64,000 nucleotides of DNA from an uncultured Litoreibacter sp. (GCA_947494435.1 CANLUY010000001.1:858001-922000); one strand, 5' to 3'; counted from the stretch's first letter, positions 1 to 8,209 are shown. Translations and numbers: made by a program. Notes: generated by a model from the sequence alone, not told the origin.

Positions 1-816
1 GTCGGGGTCATTATTCCATCATTGTCAAATATGGTCTTTCCAGAGGTGATGATGGGCATATCCGATGTACTTGACGACACGCCCTTGCAACCTGTTGTGG
101 GCGTGACGGATTACGATCCGGAAAAAGAAGAGCGGGTCATTTTCGAAATGCTGTCATGGCGCCCGACTGGATTGATCGTTGCAGGGTTGGAACATACGGA
201 CGCGGCGCGAAAAATGATGCAGGCCGCGGGTATTCCAATTGTCGAGATTATGGATGTCGATGGATCGGCTGTGGACGCTTGCGTTGGGATTTCTCATGAG
301 CGTGCGGGGCGTGAAACTGCGACAGAGATCTTGAAGCGCGGCTATAGGAAAATCGGATTTCTAGGCACAAAGATGCCGCTTGATCATCGGGCCAGAAAGA
401 GGTTCGAAGGCTTTAACGCTGTCCTGACAGAGGCCGGTTTGGCGCTGGCAGATGAAGAATATTACTCCGGTGGATCGGCGTTGGCGAAAGGTCGCGAGAT
501 GACGCAGGCCTTGTTGTCGCGCACGAAAGATTTGGATTTCCTTTACTATTCAAACGACATGATTGGCGCGGGCGGATTGCTCTATTGCCTCGAAGCTGGA
601 CTGAACGTGCCCGGTGACATCGGTATGGCAGGGTTTAATGGTGTCGAATTGATCGAAGGACTGCCACGGCGATTGGCAACGATGGACAGTTGCCGCACCG
701 AAATTGGAAAAGCCGCAGCGCAGATTATCGCGAGCGTATTGGATAAATCTGCCCCAAAACCCGCGCGCCAGATAGAGCTGTCTCCGGTTTTTGCGCCCGG
801 TGATACGGTACGCTAA
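1..816 (+). CDS. LacI/GalR-family transcriptional regulator, 3' part
   Basis: The reading frame is open from the first base (VGVIIPSLSNMVF...), so the gene starts upstream of the window and its N-terminal helix-turn-helix is not seen. What is visible is the periplasmic-binding-protein-like effector domain of the LacI/GalR family: the opening VGVIIPSLSN strand, the GRETATEIL helix before the GFLG strand, a FLYYSNDMIGAGGLLY segment, and GMAGFNGVELIEGL near the end. The C-terminal part resembles gluconate-type GntR repressors, which is a family resemblance only. A LacI-type operator lies at 2010-2025 in front of the KDG kinase gene, so control of sugar-acid catabolism is plausible but inferred. 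Family call is firm; the ligand is unknown. Confidence 0.88.
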   Translation, partial: VGVIIPSLSNMVFPEVMMGISDVLDDTPLQPVVGVTDYDPEKEERVIFEMLSWRPTGLIVAGLEHTDAARKMMQAAGIPIVEIMDVDGSAVDACVGISHERAGRETATEILKRGYRKIGFLGTKMPLDHRARKRFEGFNAVLTEAGLALADEEYYSGGSALAKGREMTQALLSRTKDLDFLYYSNDMIGAGGLLYCLEAGLNVPGDIGMAGFNGVELIEGLPRRLATMDSCRTEIGKAAAQIIASVLDKSAPKPARQIELSPVFAPGDTVR

Positions 817-918
817 ACGGTTTAACCTCTAAGTTTCTCTGAATATTACCCAAATCTTCATACCTGCGGCGTAGGCTTTACGTATTCCCTAACATTTTAG
901 GATCGTGAGGCACGCTTA

Positions 919-1695
919 ATGGCCGGTGGCACATCATGTGCAACTGGAGATATCTTAGAAGCCGCGATGCCTTATCTGCGGCGCTATGGGCGTGCCTTGA
1001 CGGGATGCCAAGCGACCGGAGATTTGCTGGCGGCAAAGGCTCGGCACAGCACACGAAAAGAACGCCCAATCGTTTCTGCTGGAACGATACGGATCCTCCT
1101 TTTTCGCAAGTTACATGAGCATTGGAACAATATTAGCGGCACATCCCTGAGTCAGACGGCAGCACGAAGTAGGATGGCTAATCTGACGCGGCACTCTCGC
1201 GAAACGCTGTTGCTTAGAACAATCGAAGAGTTTTCCTTCGACGACATCGCCCGAATTCTACAGATTTCAGAGGATGATGTTCTGGCACTGTTTGACACCG
1301 CTCTGGAGGAAACACCTTACCGAAACGGGACCAAGGTGTTGCTCATTGAAGATGATCCAATGATTGCAATGGATATGTCCGCAGCACTGTCAGATATGGG
1401 GTGTCATGTCCTAGGTGTTGCAAGAACTGCGGCTGATGCGGTCGATCTGGCAGCCAAATCGCCTCCGGATATGGTCATCGCAAGCTTGGTGTTGGCGGAT
1501 AAGTCTTCGGGCTTGGTCGCGACAGAAAAAATCAGGCGACAAAAACCTGATGTGCATGTGGTCTTTGTAACGCCGTATCCAGAGCAATTACTGACAGGTT
1601 CTCCGCAGGAGCCAGTCTTCATCATCGCAAAACCGCATCTTGACGGGCAGGTTCGCAGCGCGATTAGTCAGCTATTCATCTTACGAGGCGTTTAG
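919..1695 (+). CDS. PhyR-like response regulator (sigma-like domain plus receiver) lacking the phospho-acceptor Asp
   Basis: The 258-residue product has the PhyR layout: an N-terminal sigma-factor-like region (about 10-130, with the region-4-like stretch EEFSFDDIARIL) followed by a receiver domain from about residue 138 (KVLLIEDDPMIAMDM). PhyR is the anti-anti-sigma factor of the alphaproteobacterial general stress response; when phosphorylated it sequesters NepR and frees the sigma factor EcfG. The acidic pocket (E144, D145, D146), Thr218 and Lys238 are kept. The site that reads A-D-I in PhyR proteins reads A-S-L here, placing Ser189 (codon AGC at 1483-1485) where the phosphorylated Asp belongs. 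No nepR or ecfG gene is adjacent. The ATG at 919 follows a GTGAGG element. The product is either a phosphorylation-independent PhyR paralogue or a diverged regulator. Confidence 0.8.
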   Translation: MAGGTSCATGDILEAAMPYLRRYGRALTGCQATGDLLAAKARHSTRKERPIVSAGTIRILLFRKLHEHWNNISGTSLSQTAARSRMANLTRHSRETLLLRTIEEFSFDDIARILQISEDDVLALFDTALEETPYRNGTKVLLIEDDPMIAMDMSAALSDMGCHVLGVARTAADAVDLAAKSPPDMVIASLVLADKSSGLVATEKIRRQKPDVHVVFVTPYPEQLLTGSPQEPVFIIAKPHLDGQVRSAISQLFILRGV

Positions 1696-1871
1696 CTGGC
1701 CCCTGGTTTCGGTCCTGCAAAGTACCAGATGATAAATCCGACAACAGGCAGGATAAGCACAAGAAGGATCCAGAGGACCTTGGTGCCTGTTTCCACTTTC
1801 GAATTCAGAATGGATACAATCGCCCAGATACCAAGCGCGAATACGATAAGGCCACCGATTGTCTGCAGCAT
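1692..1871 (-). CDS. small membrane protein, phospholipase D N-terminal-like (PLDc_N type)
   Basis: A 59-codon gene on the minus strand starts at the ATG complementary to 1869-1871 and stops at 1692-1694, overlapping the end of the convergent PhyR-like gene by four bases. An AGGAG ribosome site lies six bases upstream of the start. The product begins MLQTIGGLIVFALGIWAIVS and continues through NSKVETGTKVLWILL to VVGFIIWYFAGPKPG. It has two transmembrane helices, and the W-I-L-L-V...P-V-V-G-F-I-I-W-Y-F-A-G-P pattern is that of the short PLDc_N family found as stand-alone inner-membrane proteins. Function is unknown. Confidence 0.8.
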   Translation of the reverse strand: MLQTIGGLIVFALGIWAIVSILNSKVETGTKVLWILLVLILPVVGFIIWYFAGPKPGAS

Positions 1872-1931
1872 ATTTTACTCCTGTCGTCCTAAGTGACTGG
1901 CTTTTGCAAAGCGGGTCTTTGTCACGGATTA

Positions 1932-1957
1932 CCAGTAGTTAAGCACGTAAGTACTGG
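1932..1957. promoter_or_regulatory. inverted repeat between divergent small membrane gene and kdgK
   Basis: Arms CCAGTAGTTA (1932-1941) and TAAGTACTGG (1948-1957) match as an inverted repeat at nine of ten positions, around the six-base spacer AGCACG. The site lies in the divergent intergenic region, about 90 bases upstream of kdgK and 60 bases upstream of the small membrane protein gene. It could be a repressor or activator site, or a hairpin. No regulator can be assigned. Confidence 0.4.
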
Positions 1958-2009
1958 ATTGCCAGCTATCAGGGATGTTTCGACCTTTCGGTTGGATACG
2001 GAGGTTGGT

Positions 2010-2025
2010 ATGTTAGCGCTAAATA
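2010..2025. promoter_or_regulatory. LacI-family-type operator in front of kdgK
   Basis: The sequence ATGTTAGCGCTAAATA contains the perfect palindrome TTAGCGCTAA with the central CG dinucleotide typical of LacI-family operators. It matches the symmetric form ATGTTAGCGCTAACAT completely in the left half and at five of eight positions in the right half. It lies about 20 bases before the kdgK start. The LacI-type regulator ending at 816 is the obvious candidate to bind it, which is an inference. Confidence 0.55.
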
Positions 2026-2044
2026 TAAAGAGCTCAGCGATATT

Positions 2045-2941
2045 ATGACAAAAACCCTTCTCGGTATCGGCGAATGTATGATTGAACTCTCGCAAGCCGA
2101 GGGTGGATTGCTACGCAAGTCTTTTGCCGGCGATGTCTTCAACTCCCTTTGGTATGCACGCGCTGGATTGCCTGAAAGCTGGACCGTCTCCTTTCTGTCG
2201 GCAGTTGGGACTGATCCCACATCTGATGAGATGGTGCAGTTTATCTCCGATGCTGGCGTTTCATGCGCGCATATGCGCCGGATCGAGGCCCGTCGACCGG
2301 GTCTGTACATGATCCACCTTGAGGGGGCTGAACGCAGTTTTTCGTATTGGCGGGAGACATCTGCAGCGCGTTTATTGGCGGAAGATCACGCGCATATGCG
2401 GTCTGCAATATTCGATGCTGATGTCGTCTATTTATCGGGGATCACCTTGGCCATTTTGCCTGATGCAGATGTGGAGGCCTTGCTTGTTGTCTTAGACGAC
2501 GCGCGTACTGAGGGGAAGCTGGTGGCTTTTGACTCAAACATTCGCCCTGCCCTTTGGGCAAGCAAAGAGCGGATGAAGCGCCTCATCGGTGGCGCCGCGG
2601 CGGTTTCGAGTGTTGTCTTTCCAAGCTTCGATGATGAACAGGCGGCATTCGGTGATAAGACCACTGAGGACACGCTTGCGCGCTACGCGGGGTATGGTGC
2701 GGAACGAGTGGTCCTGAAGAACGGTGCGGCGGAAGTTTGTGTGCATGAGGCTGGCCGCACGGTTGTGATCCCGACGCCGAATGTGGAGCAGATACGTGAC
2801 ACAACGGGGGCGGGTGACTCGTTCAATGGTGCGTTTTTGGCCAGCTACGTTCAGCAAGGTGACATGGCGCAGGCGGTCAAAGCCGGACAGACCTGCGCGG
2901 GTCAAGTCATTGGCCACCACGGGGCGCTCGTGACACTCTAA
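2045..2941 (+). CDS. kdgK: 2-dehydro-3-deoxygluconokinase (KDG kinase), PfkB family
   Basis: The 298-residue product is a PfkB/ribokinase-family sugar kinase. The N-terminus LLGIGECMIELS and the G-D-V-F-N-S-L-W-Y-A-R segment are characteristic of KDG kinases. The family signature DTTGAGDSFNGAF (near residue 255) carries the catalytic Asp and anion hole. The enzyme phosphorylates 2-keto-3-deoxygluconate to KDPG, feeding the Entner-Doudoroff pathway, the main glycolytic route in this group. The gene stands alone behind a LacI-type operator. Another sugar-acid kinase specificity is possible, but KDG is the best fit. Confidence 0.87.
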   Translation: MTKTLLGIGECMIELSQAEGGLLRKSFAGDVFNSLWYARAGLPESWTVSFLSAVGTDPTSDEMVQFISDAGVSCAHMRRIEARRPGLYMIHLEGAERSFSYWRETSAARLLAEDHAHMRSAIFDADVVYLSGITLAILPDADVEALLVVLDDARTEGKLVAFDSNIRPALWASKERMKRLIGGAAAVSSVVFPSFDDEQAAFGDKTTEDTLARYAGYGAERVVLKNGAAEVCVHEAGRTVVIPTPNVEQIRDTTGAGDSFNGAFLASYVQQGDMAQAVKAGQTCAGQVIGHHGALVTL

Positions 2942-2942
2942 G

Positions 2943-3644
2943 CTATTGTGGCTGCCCTAAGCGGCGACTGATATCTTCCTCGAAATCACCACCTGCCATC
3001 TTGGCAAATGCACGACGCCAACCCTCAGCAAGCTCAGGCATCTGCGACAGTGTCGTTGCATCTTCGGACGTAACTTTGCGGCTCAATCGTGCAGCCGTAA
3101 CGCGTAAGACGGTCCAAGTGGGTTGCGTGCGTTCAATGAGCGTCACCGTATCGCCGACCGCCGCGGCACCGTTTTCAAGGACGCGGTAATACCATCCCGT
3201 GCGGCCAGTCTTCTGGAAGAGATACGCCATTTTTTCATTGTCCGTATGGGCGCTGACCTTCCAACATGGCTGACGTCCCTGACTGACCTGCACCACCGCA
3301 CTGCCAAGCTTGAGCTTATCCCCGATACACAGGTCACGTTCGGTGATTCCGAGGGAGGATATGTTCTCCCCAAACGCTGATGGAACGGAGTTTGGGGGAA
3401 TTTCACCCTCGGCTATCCACGCAGGATAATGGTCGGTTGCGTAGTGATGGATCGCCTTGTCATGTCCGCCATGATTAACGAGGTCGGCTTGGGCATCCTC
3501 CACAAAACCAAACTCATCAATATCACGACGACCTTGTGCAGCCGTCTTGCCAATGGCCGAGGGGTCTTTCCCGTCCCAACGCTGTTCGACGGCGCCGAAG
3601 AAAAGACCGTCAATGCGACATGACAGATTGAGAATATCTGCCAT
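2943..3644 (-). CDS. MOSC domain protein, YiiM-like
   Basis: I place the start at the ATG complementary to 3642-3644 (MADILNLSCRIDG), which has an AAGGAC site just upstream and begins right after the adhC stop. An in-frame ATG 45 bases further upstream would overlap adhC. The 233-residue product has the MOSC core with the conserved cysteine in QGRQPCWKV, plus FGENI and the VNHGGHDKAIHHY segment seen in YiiM-type proteins. It ends with a 3-alpha-like tail (VTSEDATTLSQMPELAEGWRRAF). MOSC proteins handle molybdenum cofactor. E. coli YiiM reduces N-hydroxylated bases, and that activity here is only inferred. The gene probably shares a transcript with adhC. Confidence 0.85.
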   Translation of the reverse strand: MADILNLSCRIDGLFFGAVEQRWDGKDPSAIGKTAAQGRRDIDEFGFVEDAQADLVNHGGHDKAIHHYATDHYPAWIAEGEIPPNSVPSAFGENISSLGITERDLCIGDKLKLGSAVVQVSQGRQPCWKVSAHTDNEKMAYLFQKTGRTGWYYRVLENGAAAVGDTVTLIERTQPTWTVLRVTAARLSRKVTSEDATTLSQMPELAEGWRRAFAKMAGGDFEEDISRRLGQPQ

Positions 3645-3651
3645 CTCGTCC

Positions 3652-4764
3652 TTAAAACTCGACGACAGCCCGGATGGATTTGCCTTCATGCATCAGGTCA
3701 AATCCGTGATTGATCTCGTCCAGCGACAGCTTGTGTGTAATCATCGGATCAATCTCGATTTTACCGTCCATGTACCAATCCACAATCTTCGGCACATCGG
3801 TTCGGCCAGACGCGCCGCCAAAAGCGGTGCCGCGCCAGCTGCGTCCGGTCACAAGCTGGAAGGGGCGCGTGCTGATCTCCGCACCTGCGGGAGCCACACC
3901 GATGATAATGCTTTCCCCCCAACCTTTGTGGGCGGCTTCAAGCGCAGTGCGCATGACGCCAACATTGCCGGTCGCATCAAAGGTATAGTCTGCACCACCA
4001 CCCGTCAGTTCAACCAAATGAGCGACGAGATCACCGTCAACTTTCGATGGGTTCACGAAGTCGGTCATGCCGAAATGCTTCGCCATTTCGACCTTTCCAT
4101 CATTGATATCGACGCCCACAATTTGATCGGCACCAGCAAGACGCAGACCTTGGATTACATTCAGACCAATGCCGCCCAAGCCAAAGACGATACCTTTTGA
4201 TCCGATCTCGACTTTGGCAGTGTTTATCACAGCGCCAATGCCTGTGGTGACGCCACACCCGATGTAGCAAATCTTGTCGAACGGAGCGTCTTTGCGAACT
4301 TTTGCCAACGCAATCTCTGGCACAACGGTGTGGTTCGCGAAGGTCGAGCAGCCCATGTAGTGATGGATCGGCGTGCCATCGAGCATTGAGAACCGCGTCG
4401 ACCCGTCAGGCAACAACCCTGCCCCTTGTGTGGAGCGGATTTTCTGGCACAGATTTGTCTTGGGATTCAGGCAATACTCGCATTCGCGACACTCCGGCGT
4501 GTAAAGCGGGATCACGTGATCGCCGACCTCCAATGTGGTCACGCCCTCGCCCACTTCGATCACGACGCCTGCGCCCTCATGACCAAGGATCGCTGGAAAA
4601 ATACCCTCAGGATCATCGCCAGAACGAGTGAATTCATCTGTGTGGCACAAGCCTGTGGCCTTGATTTCCACCAAAACCTCACCAGCCTTGGGGCCCTCAA
4701 GATTAACCTCCATTATTTCTAATGGCTGTCCGGCGGCAACGGCGACTGCGGCGCGTGTTCTCAT
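3652..4764 (-). CDS. adhC: S-(hydroxymethyl)glutathione dehydrogenase / class III alcohol dehydrogenase
   Basis: The 370-residue product is a zinc-dependent medium-chain dehydrogenase of the class III (glutathione-dependent formaldehyde dehydrogenase) type. Visible features are the catalytic zinc ligand in TGLCHTDEF, the GHEGAGVV motif, the structural-zinc cysteines in CRECEYCLNPKTNLC, the cofactor-binding GLGGIGLNV and the class III segment WGESIIIGVAPAG. It oxidises S-hydroxymethylglutathione, the spontaneous adduct of formaldehyde and glutathione, to S-formylglutathione. It also serves as an S-nitrosoglutathione reductase in this family. A GGGGGA site precedes the ATG at 4764. No S-formylglutathione hydrolase gene is adjacent; the MOSC gene follows 7 bases downstream. 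Confidence 0.95.
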   Translation of the reverse strand: MRTRAAVAVAAGQPLEIMEVNLEGPKAGEVLVEIKATGLCHTDEFTRSGDDPEGIFPAILGHEGAGVVIEVGEGVTTLEVGDHVIPLYTPECRECEYCLNPKTNLCQKIRSTQGAGLLPDGSTRFSMLDGTPIHHYMGCSTFANHTVVPEIALAKVRKDAPFDKICYIGCGVTTGIGAVINTAKVEIGSKGIVFGLGGIGLNVIQGLRLAGADQIVGVDINDGKVEMAKHFGMTDFVNPSKVDGDLVAHLVELTGGGADYTFDATGNVGVMRTALEAAHKGWGESIIIGVAPAGAEISTRPFQLVTGRSWRGTAFGGASGRTDVPKIVDWYMDGKIEIDPMITHKLSLDEINHGFDLMHEGKSIRAVVEF

Positions 4765-4944
4765 GAATGTGTCCCCCTCTTGGTGTCTTTAGAAGCAGCG
4801 ATACGCTGAAAACTGTTTGAGCGCAGTTGAGTATCAAAACGCCTCAAAGTCTACCGTTTTCCACCTGAGCATACGCGCATGGCTTGAATTCAAACAACAT
4901 TCTGTCACACAGAGCCAAAGCAACGCGTATCAGGAGAAGATGCA

Positions 4945-5286
4945 ATGATTGAACGGATTGAGACAGGCGCAAGGTCGTCAAAAATCGTGAAACACAACGG
5001 CGTGGCTTACATCACAGGTCAGGTTGGTGAAGGGGCAACTATCCAAGAACAAACTGAGGAGTGTCTGAGCCGGCTGGATGCGTTGCTGATCCAAGCGGGG
5101 TCCTCGCGTGAAAAGATGCTGCGCGCGACCATCTGGTTAGCGGATATGAGTGATTTTAATGGCCTGAATGAAGTTTGGAATGCATGGGTTCCAGAGGGCC
5201 ACGCACCAGCGCGTGCTTGTGGCGAAGCAAAACTCGCCCGTGCTGAATTGAAGGTCGAGATTATCGTTGATGCCGCCTATGACTAG
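4945..5286 (+). CDS. RidA/YjgF/UK114-family protein
   Basis: The 113-residue product has the RidA fold signatures: the opening ...VKHNGVAYITGQVG, a mid-segment helix (EECLSRLDALLIQAGSSREKML) and the C-terminal arginine region GHAPARACGEAKLA. RidA proteins hydrolyse reactive enamine/imine intermediates made by PLP enzymes. This protein belongs to the YjgF-like subgroup, whose substrates are not known. An AGGAG site lies eight bases before the ATG. It is divergent from adhC, and the 180 bases between them hold both promoters; I see no clear operator there. Confidence 0.88.
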   Translation: MIERIETGARSSKIVKHNGVAYITGQVGEGATIQEQTEECLSRLDALLIQAGSSREKMLRATIWLADMSDFNGLNEVWNAWVPEGHAPARACGEAKLARAELKVEIIVDAAYD

Positions 5287-5386
5287 CGTGCCCTTAAGCA
5301 ATTCGTCAGCCCTGATGAGAACGGGTTAGAAACCCATCTATTCCCCGTATGAACCTGTGCATTTTGAGGTATAGTTTTCCCATGGT

Positions 5387-5399
5387 CGCGTGACACGCG
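5387..5399. promoter_or_regulatory. palindrome in the 5' leader of the M50/SapC/HlyD operon
   Basis: CGCGTG-A-CACGCG is a perfect six-base inverted repeat around one base, starting 26 bases before the ATG of the M50 gene and just upstream of its GAGGGGAGA ribosome site. It could be a regulator site or a small hairpin at the start of the message. No regulator is assigned. Confidence 0.3.
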
Positions 5400-5412
5400 C
5401 GAGGGGAGACAG

Positions 5413-7419
5413 ATGAACGACGCCACCGCAGATCAAGACGCTGGTACAGCCGCTTACGCGCGGCTGGTGGAACCTGGATTTGTGACGTTCACTGATGTCA
5501 CACCGCCGGGCGCTGACGAGCTGGAATTCGTGATTGCAAATGAAGCAACCGGCAAATTCTTCCTCGCCAATCGTGCGACGGTTCAGTTCTTTTCAATCGT
5601 CAAGGAAACCGGCTCTGTTCCGGTTGCTTTAGCCAAAGCTGGCATCCCCGCACAGCAGGGCGAAAACCTTGTGAAGCGCTTGGTGCAATCCGGCCTGTTG
5701 GTGCGGTCTGGTGAAACCCAAAGCGAAGCGGATCTGAAAAAAACACCGATTGAAAGCAAGTTGGTGTCTTTGAGATGGGACCTGATAGACGCCAGTCGCG
5801 TGACCGATGCGTTCGGGTGGCTCGGGCGCATTTTATATTCACCGATTGGATATCTGGCGTGGTTCGCGACAATGGTGTTGATGGTGCAAGCCTTGTTTGC
5901 CAACAGCGAGAAACTGAGCTTAGGACTGCGCCAAATCCTTGAAGCGGATTGGAGGCAATTCATTATTTTCGCTCTTCTCTACGTCGGCCTGAAGGTGATC
6001 CACGAGATGGGCCACGCACTTGCGTATCGCACAATGTGCTTACAAGAAGGCGTGTCCCCCGGCCCGATCCGGATGGGCATCAGCATCTTTGCCTTCACCC
6101 CTTTCCCCTTCACCGACGTGACGGGCGCATGGCGTCTACGGTCGGTCTTTCGGCGGGTCATGATAGGGGCGGGCGGCATCTACTTTGAAACATGGATTAT
6201 CGCGCTTCTTGCGATCTTCTGGGCACAAACCCAAGCGGGCCTTCTTCAAACGATTATTCTGCAAGTCGCGGTGTTTGCAGGCGCAGTTGCACTTCTGTTC
6301 AACTTGAACCCTGCGATCAAGCTTGATGGCTACTATATGCTGACCGATTACCTGCGCCGACCCAATTTGTCAGGGCGCGCCAGCCAAGCCGCGCGGAGTT
6401 TTCTTGCGCGGGCCTTGGGGGCAAAAACACCTACGATCGTCGGCTCTGATCTGACTTATTGGGTTCTGTCCTATGCTTATAGATGGACGATCTTTGGCGG
6501 GATTTTCTGGCTGATCTATCAATTCGACAAACGCCTCGCCCCCATCGCTGTCGGCGTGATTTTCATGATGCTGATCGCGCGGCCGTTTTTCAATTCCCTG
6601 AAATATGCGGTCAAGCTCGGCATTCGTCCGGTGCGCAGCGCCGCGATGGTCTTGGCTGTTGGCGGATGCATCACCGCCTTGTTGATCCCGTTTCCCGACC
6701 GCATTCTCCTGCCCGGTCAGTTGCGCGATTTTGAAACGCGTTTGGTCGAAGTGTCCGAGGCAGGTGTGCTCACGCAGACCGGTCAGGCAGCTTTCACGCT
6801 CACCAACCCAGAGATAGAGCAGCGTATCGTAGACATAGACCTGCGCCGCCAGATGCTCGAGAACCTGAGCCGAAATGCACAAAGCTCTGCCGCTGAACGC
6901 GCAAGTCTTCAGGCAGAAATTGCAAGTTTTCAACAGCAAAGCGACGAAATGAGTGCGCGCATTCAAGCTGTGCAATTTGAGGCAGAGGACCGCGCGGTTT
7001 GGACCCCTTTGGCAATCAGCCATTTTGATGGAGCTTGGGTCACGCCTGCGGCCACCCAAGAGCTGGGCGCATATTCTGCTCCGGTCACGCCTTATTTGCG
7101 CCTGCGTCTCGACCAGTCCCTGTTAGAGCGTGATATCCTGCTCGATCAGAACACCCAGCTTCGTGTGCGCGCCGTGCACGATCCTGAGTGTGAATTTTCT
7201 GCGCGTCTTACGGGCGCATTTTCCAGTGGTCTGGCGATAGATGGCGTTTTGACGCTGCGCGCGGATATTGCGGATCCGGATACCGTGTGTGCTGCAGACC
7301 TGACCAATGGCGGTGCAGTTGTCGCCCGTCTGGAGACCAAACCCCGCTCTGTTCTTGAGCGGGCAAAATTTGCAGGCTCGCGCCTGCTGCAAAATAGGTT
7401 ACAAATTTATCAACAGTGA
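5413..7419 (+). CDS. M50 (site-2-protease-like) membrane protein with C-terminal HlyD-like periplasmic region
   Basis: The 668-residue product has three parts. Residues about 20-115 form a soluble domain resembling a PqqD/winged-helix peptide-binding fold. Residues about 135-440 hold several transmembrane helices with the M50 zinc motif HEMGH (197-201) and the second motif NLNPAIKLDGYYML (D305, G306), so the catalytic residues of an intramembrane metalloprotease are intact. Residues about 440-668 look periplasmic: a beta segment, a coiled coil (about 480-530) and another beta region, the layout of an HlyD-type adaptor. This matches the family often annotated as peptide zinc metalloprotease / efflux adaptor. 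It is the first gene of an operon with sapC and two HlyD genes. Acting as the inner-membrane core of an exporter, or processing its substrate, is inferred. Confidence 0.85.
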   Translation: MNDATADQDAGTAAYARLVEPGFVTFTDVTPPGADELEFVIANEATGKFFLANRATVQFFSIVKETGSVPVALAKAGIPAQQGENLVKRLVQSGLLVRSGETQSEADLKKTPIESKLVSLRWDLIDASRVTDAFGWLGRILYSPIGYLAWFATMVLMVQALFANSEKLSLGLRQILEADWRQFIIFALLYVGLKVIHEMGHALAYRTMCLQEGVSPGPIRMGISIFAFTPFPFTDVTGAWRLRSVFRRVMIGAGGIYFETWIIALLAIFWAQTQAGLLQTIILQVAVFAGAVALLFNLNPAIKLDGYYMLTDYLRRPNLSGRASQAARSFLARALGAKTPTIVGSDLTYWVLSYAYRWTIFGGIFWLIYQFDKRLAPIAVGVIFMMLIARPFFNSLKYAVKLGIRPVRSAAMVLAVGGCITALLIPFPDRILLPGQLRDFETRLVEVSEAGVLTQTGQAAFTLTNPEIEQRIVDIDLRRQMLENLSRNAQSSAAERASLQAEIASFQQQSDEMSARIQAVQFEAEDRAVWTPLAISHFDGAWVTPAATQELGAYSAPVTPYLRLRLDQSLLERDILLDQNTQLRVRAVHDPECEFSARLTGAFSSGLAIDGVLTLRADIADPDTVCAADLTNGGAVVARLETKPRSVLERAKFAGSRLLQNRLQIYQQ

Positions 7420-7452
7420 CCCGAATACGGGCCAGACAGGGAAAGTCACACC

Positions 7453-8208
7453 ATGGTTCAACGACGTGCCGTAAACCGCGCAGACAAAGAACTTCAGCCA
7501 GAGAAACTGCCAACGCTCTACAAAACGCTCGTGCCGCTGACCCCGGAACGCCATGACATGTACTATCTGTCGCGTGAACGCTCCTACGAATATGCGCAGA
7601 CAACCAACGCTATTCCAATCACGGCAGATGAGTTCCCGCAGGCTATGCGCAGCTATCCGATTGTGCTGGCAGGTCATGACACGCCGACACCCGTCGCATT
7701 GGTAGGGTATTCAGCGGGGCATAACGATCACGTAGCGAAAGATGGAAGCTGGAAAGAAGGCGCATATATCCCGGCCTATCTGCGTCGTTATCCGTTTGCC
7801 TATGTGCGCGAGTCCCACGATGTCGATCGCAACATTCTATGCGCTGATTTATCCTCGATGATCTTCTCCACCTCAGGCGAAGAAGACCGTGCGTTGTTCA
7901 AAGATGGCAAACCCTCTGAAGTTTTGACCAACGTGATGGATTTCTCGAACCGCTATGAGACGGCATTACAGCGCACCCGTACCGTTATGGATGAGGCGAA
8001 AAAGTTGGACCTGATCGACCCGTCATCGGTTACGATTACACGTGATGGCAAGACAACAAAGGTCGAAGGATTCAACATCATCTCGGAAGAAAAGTTGCGC
8101 AAATTGCCCGATGATGTTTTGGCTGGCTTGGCGCGCAGGGGGGTTTTGAACCTGTTTACTGCGCACCACCTCTCCCTAACTAATTTTACAACATTTGGCG
8201 GATCATAA
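7453..8208 (+). CDS. SapC-family protein
   Basis: The 251-residue cytoplasm-like protein shows the SapC family pattern: Y-x-x-x-V-P-L-T-P-E-R-H near the start, then FPQAMRSYPIVLAG, PVALVGYSAGHNDHV and the hallmark EGAYIPAYLRRYPFAYVRE. The family is named after the first gene of the Campylobacter fetus sapCDEF operon, whose other genes encode the type I exporter (ABC protein, HlyD-like adaptor, TolC-like porin) of the S-layer protein. The molecular role of SapC is not known. Here it sits between the M50-HlyD gene and two more HlyD genes, with 33 bases to the first and one base to the second, which supports a link to export of a surface protein. Confidence 0.9.
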   Translation: MVQRRAVNRADKELQPEKLPTLYKTLVPLTPERHDMYYLSRERSYEYAQTTNAIPITADEFPQAMRSYPIVLAGHDTPTPVALVGYSAGHNDHVAKDGSWKEGAYIPAYLRRYPFAYVRESHDVDRNILCADLSSMIFSTSGEEDRALFKDGKPSEVLTNVMDFSNRYETALQRTRTVMDEAKKLDLIDPSSVTITRDGKTTKVEGFNIISEEKLRKLPDDVLAGLARRGVLNLFTAHHLSLTNFTTFGGS

Positions 8209-8209
8209 A

